Source of the DNA: Anaerofustis stercorihominis DSM 17244
Lineage (GTDB): Bacteria; Bacillota; Clostridia; Eubacteriales; Anaerofustaceae
Direction: 5' to 3'
Assembly (NCBI RefSeq): GCF_000154825.1
Contig: NZ_DS560019.1
Coordinates: forward strand, 62,001-126,000
Length of the DNA stretch: 64,000 nucleotides
This document shows, in pieces, positions 1 to 8,771 of this stretch (its first letter is position 1; each line of letters begins with the position of its first letter). A program made the position numbers and the translations under genes. The notes under the pieces were generated by a model that did no database searches, was not told where the DNA came from, and saw only the letters and a list, made by a program, of their open reading frames with translations.

Positions 1-422
1 TTTATGGTACCACAACTGTCTTCATCAGCACGTGCACCGATTGCAGCACTCCCGCCATTATAATAAGAACCTCCGGTAGCATAAAGCTTTCCGTCTCCTT
101 TTATTGTAAGTACAGCACCCTCGGGAACATGGATCCCGCAGCCTATACCATCGATAGTAGCGGCAAGCCTATTTACCCCTTTAATGATTAATGTTAAATT
201 TGACCCAGGCTTAATATCTATACAAGTGCCTCCCGATATGCTGACATCCGTCAATGTTATAGTTGCGTTAACATTCTCAGCCACGGAAATACTTCCCGGG
301 GATCCAGTAAACTCATAGGATCCGTCAGTAGTAATCGGGCTTGCCGAAAATATATAGTTAGGCATAAAAAACAATGAAATCAAACAACAGAATATAAATC
401 CCAATATTTTTCTTTTACACAT
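1..422 (-). CDS. Secreted beta-rich surface protein, N-terminal part only
   Basis: This reading frame opens at an ATG at 422-420 behind an AAGAGG ribosome binding site and runs off the left edge without a stop, so only about 140 N-terminal residues are visible. The first 26 residues form a signal peptide (basic start MCKRK, long hydrophobic core, cleavage near FSA-S). The mature part is rich in Gly, Thr, Ser and Ile with repeating strand-like segments such as NLTLIIKG, GIHVPEGAVLTIKG and GKLYATGG. That pattern is typical of right-handed beta-solenoid or carbohydrate-binding repeat regions of large clostridial cell-surface proteins. Export is well supported; ligand and full length are unknown because the rest is outside the window. 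Confidence 0.75.
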   Translation of the reverse strand, partial: MCKRKILGFIFCCLISLFFMPNYIFSASPITTDGSYEFTGSPGSISVAENVNATITLTDVSISGGTCIDIKPGSNLTLIIKGVNRLAATIDGIGCGIHVPEGAVLTIKGDGKLYATGGSYYNGGSAAIGARADEDSCGTI

Positions 423-550
423 AAAAACCTCTTAATTCTTTTCCCATACAAAAACAAAAACTGGTTACTTTACCTTTATATTAGATATTATAGCATAAAT
501 ATTCAACTGTGCAATTATTTTACCACAATACTCAAATGCTCATTTAAATA

Positions 551-579
551 AAAAAATGACCTAGAACAGGTCATTTTTT
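551..579 (-). terminator. Intrinsic terminator of argH
   Basis: A perfect 12-bp stem (551-562 with 568-579) and 5-base loop lie 10 bases after the argH stop; on the minus strand the stem ends in a run of T. Confidence 0.85.
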
Positions 580-588
580 GTCTTATTT

Positions 589-1959
589 CTACTTTATTTC
601 ATCCAATATCTCGTCTATATATCTCTTAACTATTTCTTCTTTGGGAGAAGCCGTCATATTCTTTTTATTCATTCCCGTTGTAACATGAAGCACTTCGTAT
701 ATATCATCTTCGAAAAGTCCGCTTTGCTCTTTAAATTCACTTAAAGTTAAATCCTGCAGGAATTTATCCTCATTCACGCATTTGCCAACAAGGTTACCGA
801 CTATAAAATGAGCATCTCTGAAGGGACATCCTTTTTTAACGAGGTATTCCGCAACGTCCGTAGCATTCATAAAACTATTTACACAGGCTTCTTTTAAAAC
901 ATCTTCGTTTACAGTAATAGTCGATATCATTCCCGTAAATATACTTATACATTGTTTTACGGTATTTACACTGTCGAATGTAGCTTCCTTATCTTCCTGC
1001 ATATCTTTATTGTAAGCAAGAGGTATACCTTTCATAACGGTAAGCATTGCCATCAAATTTCCGTAAACCCTACCGGTCTTACCCCTGATAAGTTCCGCAA
1101 CATCGGGATTTTTCTTTTGAGGCATCATAGACGAACCAGTGGAATATTTATCGGAAACCACAATGAATTTGAATTCATCACTTGCCCAGTAAATGATTTC
1201 TTCGCTGAAACGAGATAAATGCATCATTATTATGGCTAAATCATTTAAAAGCTCTATTACATAATCTCTATCTGAAACCGTATCGAGAGAATTTAGAGTT
1301 ATATTATCAAAATCAAGAAGCTCGGCTACATAGTCCCTGTCTATATCAAATGTAGAGCAGGCAAGGGCTCCCGCACCGAGAGGCATAACGTTTGTTCTTT
1401 TATATGTATCTTTAAGTCTATCTACATCTCTTCTAAACATCTCAGAGTAAGCACATAAATGATGTGCAAAAGTGACCGTCTGTGCTCTTTGCATATGAGT
1501 ATATCCGGGCATTATGGTTTTCGTATTATCCTTCGCAATTTCAAGTAGTGTGTATAAAAGATTTTTAATAAGTGAGATGACTTCTTTGATTTCCGCTTTA
1601 ACATACATCTTCATATCCAGCGCGACCTGATCGTTCCTGCTTCTGCATGTATGTATCCTCTTTGCACTGTCCCCTATCCTGTCGGTCAATATACTTTCGA
1701 CTGCCATATGGATATCTTCATATTCTTCATCAAAAGTTACTTTTCCCTCATCAATATCTTTCATCAAATCATTTAATGATTTAACAAGTTTTTCTTCATC
1801 ATCCTTGGAAATGATATTTTGCTTAGAAAGCATTTTTACATGTGCTATACTCCCTAAAATATCATATTTATATAAAACCTTATCAAAGTGAAGAGAATTA
1901 TTAAAAATATCCACTTCCTTTGCATTTTGTTCGGAAAATCTTCCTGCCCACATCTTCAT
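589..1959 (-). CDS. argH: Argininosuccinate lyase
   Basis: Splits argininosuccinate into arginine and fumarate, the last step of arginine synthesis, in the cytosol. The 456-residue length is normal for the fumarase/aspartase superfamily. Visible hallmarks are SRNDQV at about 107-112, the THMQ catalytic-region motif at 154-157 and the family signature GSSMMPQKKNPD at 275-286. The ATG at 1959 follows an AGGAG site at good spacing. argG, which makes its substrate, lies 2.2 kb upstream on the same strand but is separated by two other genes and its own terminator, so the two are probably separate transcripts rather than an argGH operon. A promoter is proposed at 2003-2031. Confidence 0.97.
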   Translation of the reverse strand: MKMWAGRFSEQNAKEVDIFNNSLHFDKVLYKYDILGSIAHVKMLSKQNIISKDDEEKLVKSLNDLMKDIDEGKVTFDEEYEDIHMAVESILTDRIGDSAKRIHTCRSRNDQVALDMKMYVKAEIKEVISLIKNLLYTLLEIAKDNTKTIMPGYTHMQRAQTVTFAHHLCAYSEMFRRDVDRLKDTYKRTNVMPLGAGALACSTFDIDRDYVAELLDFDNITLNSLDTVSDRDYVIELLNDLAIIMMHLSRFSEEIIYWASDEFKFIVVSDKYSTGSSMMPQKKNPDVAELIRGKTGRVYGNLMAMLTVMKGIPLAYNKDMQEDKEATFDSVNTVKQCISIFTGMISTITVNEDVLKEACVNSFMNATDVAEYLVKKGCPFRDAHFIVGNLVGKCVNEDKFLQDLTLSEFKEQSGLFEDDIYEVLHVTTGMNKKNMTASPKEEIVKRYIDEILDEIK

Positions 1960-2002
1960 AATAAATTACTCCTATATCTTAAACATTTATTCTACGTCTT
2001 AT

Positions 2003-2031
2003 ACAATACCATATTATCCATTTTGTGACAA
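2003..2031 (-). promoter_or_regulatory. Putative sigma-A promoter of argH
   Basis: On the minus strand TTGTCA (2026-2031) and TATTGT (2003-2008) are separated by exactly 17 bases, about 45 bases before the argH start. The rest of 1960-2379, an AT-rich 420-base gap, shows no ORF with a ribosome binding site and no clear structure. Confidence 0.5.
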
Positions 2032-2379
2032 TATTTTAATCCTCTAAAAAGATTATAAAATCCCAATTAAACTAATTAAAAGCCTCAAAATTGATTTTAC
2101 ATTTTATTTATATATCGGAAATCAAACAGTGCAAAATTGCTATATTAAATCTAATGTAGCATTATTTAAAATTTATCAAAAAACTTCTTTAAAATATAAT
2201 ATATGATTTTTTATATATTATTTTAAATTCTGTTATAAATTGTTATTTATAAACGATGTCTTAAATTATCAGAAAACTTACTTTTTATAAAAGTTAGTAA
2301 AAATTATTTTTATTTTATATCCAATTTTAATTTAATATTTATAATCAATCATTCATATTAAATAAAAATGTAATGATAA

Positions 2380-2982
2380 CTATAAAGCCTCTACCTTTCC
2401 GAAGAAGATCAACGCTTCCGCATTATTTTTCTTAAAGTATTTACAAGCAATCAATTCGCCTTTTTTTAAACTTTCATCATAGCAAGAATCTTTAAGAAGA
2501 GAAAATATATAAATATTTTCTTTTAATATATAATCATATGACCTTACCCACATCTTTTCCACGTAACCCTCCTTATAGGGAATAACGATCTCCACATCAT
2601 CGGGGTAAGCCCTGCTTCTTAAATTGTCTATCTCTATTCTGTCTCTGACCTTTTCAATATGTGCTTCACCGTAGTGTTTATCTGTATGCTTTCTGATTAT
2701 TTCAAGGCTTGGGATTTCCTCTTGGATTATTTCTATGTCAAAATCTTCTATTAAATCGTATCCGGCAACGGATATTTTTTCTTTTAAATACTTTTCATGA
2801 ACTTCATTTTCAGTATTGCCAAGTAGCCTTAGTGTAACACCTCTATTATTATCCACATACATATATCCTATAAAAGGTTCTTTGACATCTTCTTCACCCA
2901 TTTTTGAAAGCACGTTTCCCGAATTTGAAACCTCTACAAATTTCTTTTCGTAATCTCTGAAATGATGATCTCTTAATTTCAT
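2380..2982 (-). CDS. Hypothetical protein, unknown family
   Basis: I do not recognise this protein. It is about 200 residues, soluble and rich in charged residues (Glu, Lys, Asp), with no signal peptide or membrane segment and alternating predicted strands and helices. The preferred start is the ATG at 2982 (MKLRDHHF...), preceded by AAAGGG; the frame stays open to an ATG at 3057 that also has an AAAGGT site, so a 225-residue form is possible. It stands alone between the aldo/keto reductase gene and argH, with 110 bases upstream and a 420-base AT-rich gap downstream. Codon use looks like its neighbours. Confidence 0.7.
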   Translation of the reverse strand: MKLRDHHFRDYEKKFVEVSNSGNVLSKMGEEDVKEPFIGYMYVDNNRGVTLRLLGNTENEVHEKYLKEKISVAGYDLIEDFDIEIIQEEIPSLEIIRKHTDKHYGEAHIEKVRDRIEIDNLRSRAYPDDVEIVIPYKEGYVEKMWVRSYDYILKENIYIFSLLKDSCYDESLKKGELIACKYFKKNNAEALIFFGKVEAL

Positions 2983-3167
2983 TTTTTCCCTTTCTTTTTG
3001 ACTTTTTACCAATATTAATTTCCAAGTAATTTTATAATAACGATGTTGATTAAACATTGGTTACCTTTATTTATCAATTCTTAATACCAGTTCAAATAAT
3101 AATGAATATTTTAATCTTATCCCATATATAATATTAAAATATTTATTATTTCCCTTTATATCAATAA

Positions 3168-3980
3168 TCAATACCAACCGAATAAGCTCTTTTTGGTATC
3201 TAATTTTTCTATTCTACATATATCTTCGTCACTTAACTCAAAATCAAATATATCAATATTTTCTTTTAGTCTTTCTTTATTAGACGATTTAGGTATTACA
3301 ACAATACCCCTTTCCACAAAATACCGAAGACTTACCTGAGCGGCGGTTTTTCCATATTTGGTTCCTATTGATAATAACACTTCATTTTGAAATATATTAT
3401 TTTTCCCCGCAGCAAAAGGACTCCATGCATTCATTAAAGTGCCATGTTCTTTCATTACTTCCCAAAGCTCTTTTTGCTGATGAAATATATGTGTTTCAAC
3501 TTGATTGACAGAAGGGATTATATCACATTTATCTATAAAACTTAAATACTCATCTATATTGAAATTAGATATCCCTATACTTCTTATTATCCCCTCATTA
3601 TAAGCTTCTTCCAAAGCTCCGTACATATCAAGTGCTTCTCTGTATGGCTCATGGATAAGCATTAAATCTATATAATCCGTCCTTAAATTATTTAAAGACT
3701 CCTTTATACCTTCCTTTGCCAGCTTATAACTTCTGCTTGGAGAAAACAATTTCGTGGTTATAAATAAATCCTCTCTTTTAATACCTAAATTCTCTTTTGA
3801 ACTTTTTATCGCATCGGCAAGTATATGTTCATTATTATACATCTGTGCGGTATCAATCAAAGTGTAGCCAATATTTATCGCTTCTTCTATTGCCTCACGG
3901 CCTTTAATACCCAATAACTGATATATACCAAGCCCCAGTATCGGCATTTTGACGCCATTATTTAAAGTTACTTCATTCAT
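3168..3980 (-). CDS. Aldo/keto reductase
   Basis: A cytosolic NADPH-dependent oxidoreductase of the aldo/keto reductase superfamily, 270 residues, the usual length for the bacterial AKR5-like subgroup. The catalytic tetrad is visible: Asp43 and Tyr48 (IDTAQMYNN), Lys77 (ITTKLF) and His110 (LLIHEP). The C-terminal cofactor region has the IPKSSNKERLKEN phosphate-binding loop. Family members reduce small aldehydes and ketones, such as methylglyoxal; the substrate cannot be read from sequence. The ATG at 3980 follows AAAGGA. It lies 140 bases downstream of argG, beyond the argG terminator, so it is probably transcribed alone. Confidence 0.92.
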   Translation of the reverse strand: MNEVTLNNGVKMPILGLGIYQLLGIKGREAIEEAINIGYTLIDTAQMYNNEHILADAIKSSKENLGIKREDLFITTKLFSPSRSYKLAKEGIKESLNNLRTDYIDLMLIHEPYREALDMYGALEEAYNEGIIRSIGISNFNIDEYLSFIDKCDIIPSVNQVETHIFHQQKELWEVMKEHGTLMNAWSPFAAGKNNIFQNEVLLSIGTKYGKTAAQVSLRYFVERGIVVIPKSSNKERLKENIDIFDFELSDEDICRIEKLDTKKSLFGWY

Positions 3981-4057
3981 TTTATTTCCTTTTATAAAAT
4001 ATTTCTCTATATTTAACGATTATACTATAAAACCTCTTAAATCCCAATATATAAAAA

Positions 4058-4079
4058 CACTCCCCATTGTAGAGGAGTG
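4058..4079 (-). terminator. Intrinsic terminator of argG
   Basis: A 6-bp stem CACTCC/GGAGTG (4058-4063 with 4074-4079) followed on the minus strand by five T, 40 bases after the argG stop. Moderate strength. Confidence 0.6.
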
Positions 4080-4119
4080 CGAGAAAAATAGAAAGATAAA
4101 AATTATTTTTAACTACTTT

Positions 4120-5337
4120 TTATTTATCTTCAGTATTTTGTTTCATAAAAGCTCTAATTTTTAGAGGAAGTCCATAAAGTTTGATAAAGCCTGCCGCGTC
4201 ATTATGATCATATAATTCACCGGTATCGAATGAAGCGATTTCTTCATTGTATACGGAGTATGGACTTTCAATACCTTTTGTGATTTTATTTCCTTTATAT
4301 AATCTAAGTGAAACTTTACCTGTAACTGTTTCCTGAGTCTTATCTACAAAAGCATCAAGCGCTTCTCTTAACGGAGAGAACCACATTCCCGAATACACAA
4401 GGTCGGCATATTTGACTGCAACAGTTCTTTTATATGCTTGAGTTTCTCTGTCTAAACAAAGCTGTTCAAGTTCATTGTGTGCATAATATAAAATACTTCC
4501 TCCCGGAGTTTCATAAATACCTCTGGATTTCATACCTACGACCCTGTTTTCGACCATATCAATAACACCTATTCCGTGTTTACCGCCGATTTCATTTAGT
4601 TTTGTAAGAAGCATTACACCATCCATTTTTTCACCGTTCAAGCTTACAGGTATACCTTTTTCAAATTCGATTGAAATTTCTTCGGCTTCGTCGGGAGCGT
4701 CTTCGACATATGTAGTCATTTGAAGAAGATTTCTGTAGTCAGGCATATTTGCAGGGTCTTCAAGTTCAAGTCCCTCATGAGATAAATGCCAGATATTCAT
4801 ATCTCTTGAATAACTTTCTTCCGCTGACATATTAAGTTTTATATCATGTTGTATACAGTAATCAAGCGCATCTTGTCTTGATTTTATATCCCAAAGTCTC
4901 CAAGGTGCGATTATCTTGATATCGGGAGCAAGCGCCATAATAGTAAGCTCGAAACGAACTTGGTCGTTACCTTTACCCGTAGCACCATGACAAATACAAT
5001 TTGCACCAAGTTCCCTTGCTTTATCTACCAAAATCTTAGATATTAATGGTCTTGCAATGGAAGTACCGAGTAAATATTTGTTTTCATATTTACCCCCTGA
5101 TTTTAGCATTGGGAATATGTAGTCATTAACAAGTTCTTCAGTAGCATCTATAATATCTATACTGTCTGCACCATACTCTATAGCTCTTTTTTCCAAATCA
5201 GGCTTTTCATTATCATCGACCTGTCCTACATCTACGCACACTGCATGTACTTCGCAGTCGTAATTATTTTTAAGCCAAGGAACTATTGTAGATGTATCAA
5301 GTCCCCCGGAATAAGCTAAAACTATTTTATCTTTCAT
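4120..5337 (-). CDS. argG: Argininosuccinate synthase
   Basis: Condenses citrulline and aspartate with ATP to argininosuccinate, the step before ArgH. The N-terminal PP-loop AYSGGLDTS (residues 8-16) marks the N-type ATP pyrophosphatase domain, and the 405-residue length is normal. The start is the ATG at 5337, directly behind a strong GGAGGT site; the frame extends upstream to 5415 but that stretch is the promoter. Transcription is likely from the palindromic promoter at 5384-5412, giving a leader of about 40 bases. A terminator follows at 4058-4079, so argG is probably monocistronic. Confidence 0.97.
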   Translation of the reverse strand: MKDKIVLAYSGGLDTSTIVPWLKNNYDCEVHAVCVDVGQVDDNEKPDLEKRAIEYGADSIDIIDATEELVNDYIFPMLKSGGKYENKYLLGTSIARPLISKILVDKARELGANCICHGATGKGNDQVRFELTIMALAPDIKIIAPWRLWDIKSRQDALDYCIQHDIKLNMSAEESYSRDMNIWHLSHEGLELEDPANMPDYRNLLQMTTYVEDAPDEAEEISIEFEKGIPVSLNGEKMDGVMLLTKLNEIGGKHGIGVIDMVENRVVGMKSRGIYETPGGSILYYAHNELEQLCLDRETQAYKRTVAVKYADLVYSGMWFSPLREALDAFVDKTQETVTGKVSLRLYKGNKITKGIESPYSVYNEEIASFDTGELYDHNDAAGFIKLYGLPLKIRAFMKQNTEDK

Positions 5338-5377
5338 TATATATATACCTCCAAAATAAATCTCTGATTTAAAATAC

Positions 5378-5412
5378 TGACTAATTATACATAAAAATGT
5401 ATAATTAGTCAA
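5378..5412. promoter_or_regulatory. Palindromic argG promoter, possibly bidirectional
   Basis: On the minus strand TTGACT (5407-5412), a 17-base spacer and a perfect TATAAT (5384-5389) form a strong sigma-A promoter for argG. The same DNA is a perfect inverted repeat: 15-base arms 5378-5392 and 5397-5411 around AAAA. As a result the plus strand also carries CTGACT (5377-5382), 17 bases and TATAAT (5400-5405), a mirror promoter pointing at the structured RNA. The symmetry suggests either divergent transcription or an operator covering the whole promoter. Confidence 0.8.
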
Positions 5413-5526
5413 CACCTAATTTATATATTTTACTATTTTATCAGTATTTATTTAAGTTTTTAAATCACATTGATTTTATATAATTATAAATTACCATATT
5501 TTAATAATTATTAATAGTCTTTTATG

Positions 5527-5555
5527 TTGATATTTTTACTATTTAATCATATAAT
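5527..5555 (+). promoter_or_regulatory. Sigma-A promoter of the structured RNA
   Basis: TTGATA (5527-5532), exactly 17 bases, then consensus TATAAT (5550-5555). Transcription would begin around 5562, at the first base of the RNA closing stem. Confidence 0.75.
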
Positions 5556-5561
5556 ATATAT

Positions 5562-5728
5562 GACCTTAAAAGGACTGCTGTTATTTTGAACCTACACTTT
5601 TATACAGGGATACCGAGTCTTTATGTGGATGTCACGCCTCTATAAGTGGACGGCAGAAGCGGTAAGCAGGTAACCCACCTATCTTTTTAGATAGGATCAA
5701 AATTCTAGCACCTTTAAGGTCTTTTTTA
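5562..5728 (+). ncRNA. Structured noncoding RNA, probably 6S-like
   Basis: About 165 bases, much richer in G and C than the AT-rich DNA on either side, with its own promoter and no ORF. The ends pair as a closing stem (GACCTTAAAAGG at 5562-5573 with CCTTTAAGGTC at 5711-5721), followed by T-rich DNA that can end transcription. Inside, ATTTTGA pairs with TCAAAAT, a hairpin CCTATCT-TTTT-AGATAGG sits on the 3-prime side of an internal bubble, and TACCG pairs with CGGTA in the apical arm. A long irregular rod with a central bubble and a 3-prime bubble hairpin is the layout of 6S RNA, which binds sigma-70 RNA polymerase. The clostridial raiA RNA class is an alternative. Its status as an RNA gene is firmer than the class. 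Confidence 0.7.
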
Positions 5729-6032
5729 TTTTAAACAAATTTAAAAATAAAATAACTTACTTATTTTATAATAATGTTATTTTACATTTTACTTCTTTTA
5801 TTATATTATTTAGTTAAAATGATTAATTAAATAAGATTTTATTATTAATATTATTTATGTTTTAATTTCTATCATCATAAAATCAATAAATATTTATAAT
5901 TAATATAGTTTTAATATAGTCTTTATTTGACATTTAACAATTTAAACACTAGAATTTTATTATAGCTGAATTTACTATAATAAAATCAATACAAAATCAA
6001 ACAACAGACAAAAAATAAATGGAGTTTTATAA
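5729..6032. other. AT-rich spacer with nothing recognised
   Basis: About 300 bases of very AT-rich sequence between the structured RNA and the membrane methyltransferase-like gene. I see no ORF with a ribosome binding site, no strong hairpin and no convincing promoter. Confidence 0.6.
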
Positions 6033-6551
6033 ATGGGATTTATCTTACTTATACCTTTTTTCCTCTTTCGTTTCGGTCTTTTATCTATATTAAATAAAGA
6101 AGCGGTAAAACGTGCAGCTTACTTTGCACCGCTACTTAACAAAGAAAAAACCGCTTATTATATATATCAAATTTCAAATATATTTATAATCATATATTTA
6201 TTTTTTCTTAAAATAAAAACTTCTCCCACTTGGCTTTTCTTTATTGATCTATTTATTTACATCTTCGGTGCTTTCCTCCTTATGATATCTATAATAAATT
6301 TTTCGTATCCTTCCAAAAAGGGAATAAATAAAAATGGTATATATAAAATTTCAAGAAATCCTATGTACTTGTCATACTTTATATTTTTCTTCGGATGTGT
6401 TTTAATTACGCAATCATTATTGCTTCTTGCCTTTGTAATATTATTTATAATAACGTCGCATGTAATAATTATCAGCGAAGAAAGATGGTGTATAAATGAA
6501 TTCGGTAAAGAATATCTTGATTATATGAAAAAAGTCAGACGTTATATTTGA
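6033..6551 (+). CDS. Isoprenylcysteine methyltransferase-like membrane protein
   Basis: A 172-residue integral membrane protein with about four hydrophobic segments. The C-terminal half has the signature of the isoprenylcysteine carboxyl methyltransferase/phospholipid methyltransferase-like family: YKISRNPMYLSYF (the RHPMY-type SAM-binding motif, here RNPMY), a hydrophobic hairpin, then EERWCINEFGKEYLDY and a basic end. Family members transfer methyl groups from SAM to lipid-like or membrane substrates; most bacterial members have no known substrate. The ATG follows GGAG with an 8-base gap. It is flanked by AT-rich spacer and by the separately promoted ferritin gene, so context gives no hint of substrate. 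Confidence 0.8.
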   Translation: MGFILLIPFFLFRFGLLSILNKEAVKRAAYFAPLLNKEKTAYYIYQISNIFIIIYLFFLKIKTSPTWLFFIDLFIYIFGAFLLMISIINFSYPSKKGINKNGIYKISRNPMYLSYFIFFFGCVLITQSLLLLAFVILFIITSHVIIISEERWCINEFGKEYLDYMKKVRRYI

Positions 6552-6612
6552 TATTTAAAGTTACATTTTTAAAAAATTTACCATATTCTCGTAAAAAAAT
6601 TTAATAAAAGAC

Positions 6613-6640
6613 TTGACTTTTAAATTGGAATGATTATAAT
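6613..6640 (+). promoter_or_regulatory. Sigma-A promoter of the ferritin gene
   Basis: TTGACT (6613-6618), a 16-base spacer and TATAAT (6635-6640), ending about 35 bases before the ferritin ATG. The AT-rich sequence around the -10 box has a weak likeness to a PerR box half, not enough to call one. Confidence 0.75.
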
Positions 6641-6674
6641 TTAAATATAAATTAAATAAAAGGAGAAACGAAAA

Positions 6675-7190
6675 ATGTTAGATAAAAAAGTTGCCGAACT
6701 ATTAAATGATCAAATAAATAAAGAATTATACTCTGCTTATATCTATTTAGATATGGCAAACTTCTACGCTGATTACGGCTTAGACGGATTTGAAAATTGG
6801 TTTTATATTCAAGCTCAGGAAGAAAGAGACCATGCTATGTTAATCAGAAATTACTTAAAAGACAACGGTCATAAAATCACTTCTGAAGCAATCGAAAAAC
6901 CTGAATATACATACAGCGATATCAAAGACCCTCTTAATGTAACTCTTGAACATGAAAAAATCGTTACAGGTCTTATCAACAATATCTATGCAGCAGCTCA
7001 TGATGTTAAAGACTACAGAACTATGCACTTCTTAGATTGGTTTGTAAATGAACAAATGGAAGAAGAAAAGAATGCTGAAGACAATATCAGAAAATTTGAA
7101 TTATTTGCTTCAGACCCTAAGGGTTTATACTTATTAGATCAAGAATTCTTAGGAAGAGCTTATGCAGCTCCTAGTATCGCTGCAGAATAA
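6675..7190 (+). CDS. ftn: Bacterial non-heme ferritin
   Basis: Forms the 24-subunit iron storage shell that oxidises Fe(II) and keeps it as a ferric mineral. The 171-residue four-helix protein has all the expected ferroxidase-centre ligands: Glu17, Glu50 and His53 (EERDH), Glu94 (EHEK), and Gln127 with Glu130 in NEQMEEE. No heme-ligating Met is positioned as in bacterioferritin. The ATG follows AGGAGAAACGAAAA. A strong promoter lies just upstream and a terminator just downstream, so it is a single-gene transcript. Codon use is biased toward common codons, as expected for an abundant protein. Confidence 0.96.
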   Translation: MLDKKVAELLNDQINKELYSAYIYLDMANFYADYGLDGFENWFYIQAQEERDHAMLIRNYLKDNGHKITSEAIEKPEYTYSDIKDPLNVTLEHEKIVTGLINNIYAAAHDVKDYRTMHFLDWFVNEQMEEEKNAEDNIRKFELFASDPKGLYLLDQEFLGRAYAAPSIAAE

Positions 7191-7251
7191 TTATAACCTT
7201 ACCAACAAATTTATATTAAATATAACCTAACGATAACCTTACGTATTAAAC

Positions 7252-7285
7252 AAAAAAGCACCTTATTAACCTTGGTGTCTTTTTT
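7252..7285. terminator. Bidirectional terminator between ftn and the arsenic module
   Basis: A-tract, CACC stem, loop, GGTG and T-tract (7252-7262 with 7274-7285, one bulged base) lie between two converging genes and can serve both strands. Confidence 0.7.
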
Positions 7286-7294
7286 GTTATCTTA

Positions 7295-7645
7295 TTAAAT
7301 CCATTTATATTCTCTTTTTAAAATCTCTATGACTTCTTTTTTGGATATGACCTTTCCGTAACATACAACTTTCTTATCCAAGACCAATGCAGGTGTAGAC
7401 ATCACACCATATGAAGCAATCTGTGAAAAATCGGTAATATGCTCTATTTCACTATTCATATTCAATTCTTTTAAAGCTTCTCTAACATTATTTTCAAGTT
7501 CATTACATTTTATACACCCTGACCCTAAAACTTTAATAAAAGTACCTTGTTTTTGTTCAGCATTATCCTTTGATATTTCCTCCAATGAAATACTTTTATC
7601 GGAACGACAGCATTTACAATCATTTTTCCTTTTAAATATCGACAT
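7295..7645 (-). CDS. Small thioredoxin-fold redox protein of the arsenic module
   Basis: A 116-residue cytosolic protein whose residues 35-116 have the thioredoxin fold of the redox-active disulfide protein family: strand, GSGCIKC active site with Cys44 and Cys47, helix, then the cis-proline segment MSTPALVLD. Proteins of this type are often coded next to UPF0718/ArsP permeases and are thought to serve them as thiol partners. The N-terminal 34 residues are an unusual addition with a DCKCC cluster (Cys10, 12, 13) that could bind thiophilic metal. It starts 19 bases after arsP, so it is the last gene of that transcript, behind an AGGAGG-type site. Confidence 0.85.
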   Translation of the reverse strand: MSIFKRKNDCKCCRSDKSISLEEISKDNAEQKQGTFIKVLGSGCIKCNELENNVREALKELNMNSEIEHITDFSQIASYGVMSTPALVLDKKVVCYGKVISKKEVIEILKREYKWI

Positions 7646-7663
7646 TTTATTTCCTCCTATATT

Positions 7664-8677
7664 TTATATAAATAAAAATCCTAACAAATTAAACAAATAT
7701 CCAATTATAATTATTCCTACAGTTACGATAGTGATAAATATGGCAAGTAACTTAGGCTTTACAGCTTTTTTAAGCATTATCATCGATGGAAGAGATAATG
7801 CAGTGACTCCCATCATAAAGGATAATACAGTCCCAAGACCTGCTCCTTTTATAAATAAGCTTTCAGCTATCGGTATTGTTCCAAATATATCGGCATACAT
7901 AGGGACGCCGACAAAAGCAGCAAGAGGTACAGAGTACCATTTATCGGCACCAAGTATATTTTCTATAAAGGCTTCGGGAATATAGTTATGTATCAATGCT
8001 CCGATCGCAACACCCACAAAAATATACGGTGCCACTTTTCTTACAGTTTCAAAAACCTGCTCCTTTGCATAAATAATCCTATCCTTTCTCCTTAATTCCG
8101 GAACATCAATATCTATAGCCGATGCATTTTTTATAAAACTTTCCACATACTTTTCCAAACTTAATTTTTCTATCAAACTTCCCCCTGCAACAGCAAGAAC
8201 TAATCCGACGATTACATAAGCAAATGCTATCTTAACTCCAAAAATACTCGTAAGTAAAACAAGAGAACCTATATCAACAAGAGGAGAAGAAATCAAAAAA
8301 GAAAAAGTAACGCCTAGGGGTAAACCGGCACTTGTAAATCCCATAAATAACGGTATTGATGAGCAGGAACAAAAAGGTGTTACAGTTCCGAGAAGTGCAG
8401 AAAGAGTATTAGCCCAAAGACCATGAAACCTCCCCAGGATTTTTTTTGTCCTCTCGGGAGGGAAATAGCTTTGTATATATGAAATCATAAAAATCAACAC
8501 AGATAATAAAATAAAAATTTTTATAGTATCGTATATAAAAAATTTTAGACTTCCCCCAAAACGAGTGGTTAAATCTAATCCAAGTTTTTCTAAAAACTCT
8601 CCCAAAAGTATATTTAACCATTTCATTCCTAAAATTTGATCTTGTATAAACATCCCAATATTTTCAATTAAAATCAT
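7664..8677 (-). CDS. arsP: ArsP-type permease (UPF0718/DUF318)
   Basis: A 337-residue inner membrane permease with about eight to ten hydrophobic segments. It carries the family signature TPFCSCSSIPLFMGF around residues 100-114 (Cys103, Cys105) and the second-half counterpart VGVPMYADIFGTIP. Characterised ArsP proteins export trivalent organoarsenicals such as roxarsone(III) and methylarsenite, using these Cys residues; other family members have no known substrate. The flanking arsR with a CxC metal site and a dithiol protein support an arsenic or related metalloid role. The ATG follows AAAGGAAG. The terminator-like hairpin at 8732-8754 separates it from arsR, so it may have its own weak promoter or depend on readthrough. 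Confidence 0.88.
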   Translation of the reverse strand: MILIENIGMFIQDQILGMKWLNILLGEFLEKLGLDLTTRFGGSLKFFIYDTIKIFILLSVLIFMISYIQSYFPPERTKKILGRFHGLWANTLSALLGTVTPFCSCSSIPLFMGFTSAGLPLGVTFSFLISSPLVDIGSLVLLTSIFGVKIAFAYVIVGLVLAVAGGSLIEKLSLEKYVESFIKNASAIDIDVPELRRKDRIIYAKEQVFETVRKVAPYIFVGVAIGALIHNYIPEAFIENILGADKWYSVPLAAFVGVPMYADIFGTIPIAESLFIKGAGLGTVLSFMMGVTALSLPSMIMLKKAVKPKLLAIFITIVTVGIIIIGYLFNLLGFLFI

Positions 8678-8731
8678 AAAAACTTCCTTTCATATTCATA
8701 AATTTACAAGTATCGATATATTAATCATTTT

Positions 8732-8754
8732 AAAACCATCCTTTGGATGGTTTT
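8732..8754 (-). terminator. Hairpin between arsR and arsP
   Basis: Perfect 10-bp stem (8732-8741 with 8745-8754), 3-base loop, ending in TTTT on the minus strand. It lies 18 bases after the arsR stop and may uncouple or attenuate arsP transcription. Confidence 0.75.
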
Positions 8755-8771
8755 ATTACATAACTTAATTT

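Noticed and set aside
5338-5415. N-terminal extension of ArgG
   Set aside because: The stretch is the palindromic promoter and leader; the strong GGAGGT site fixes the start at 5337.
6625-6660. Possible PerR or Fur box at the ferritin promoter
   Set aside because: The AT-rich sequence matches only one half of the PerR consensus; too little to distinguish from background.
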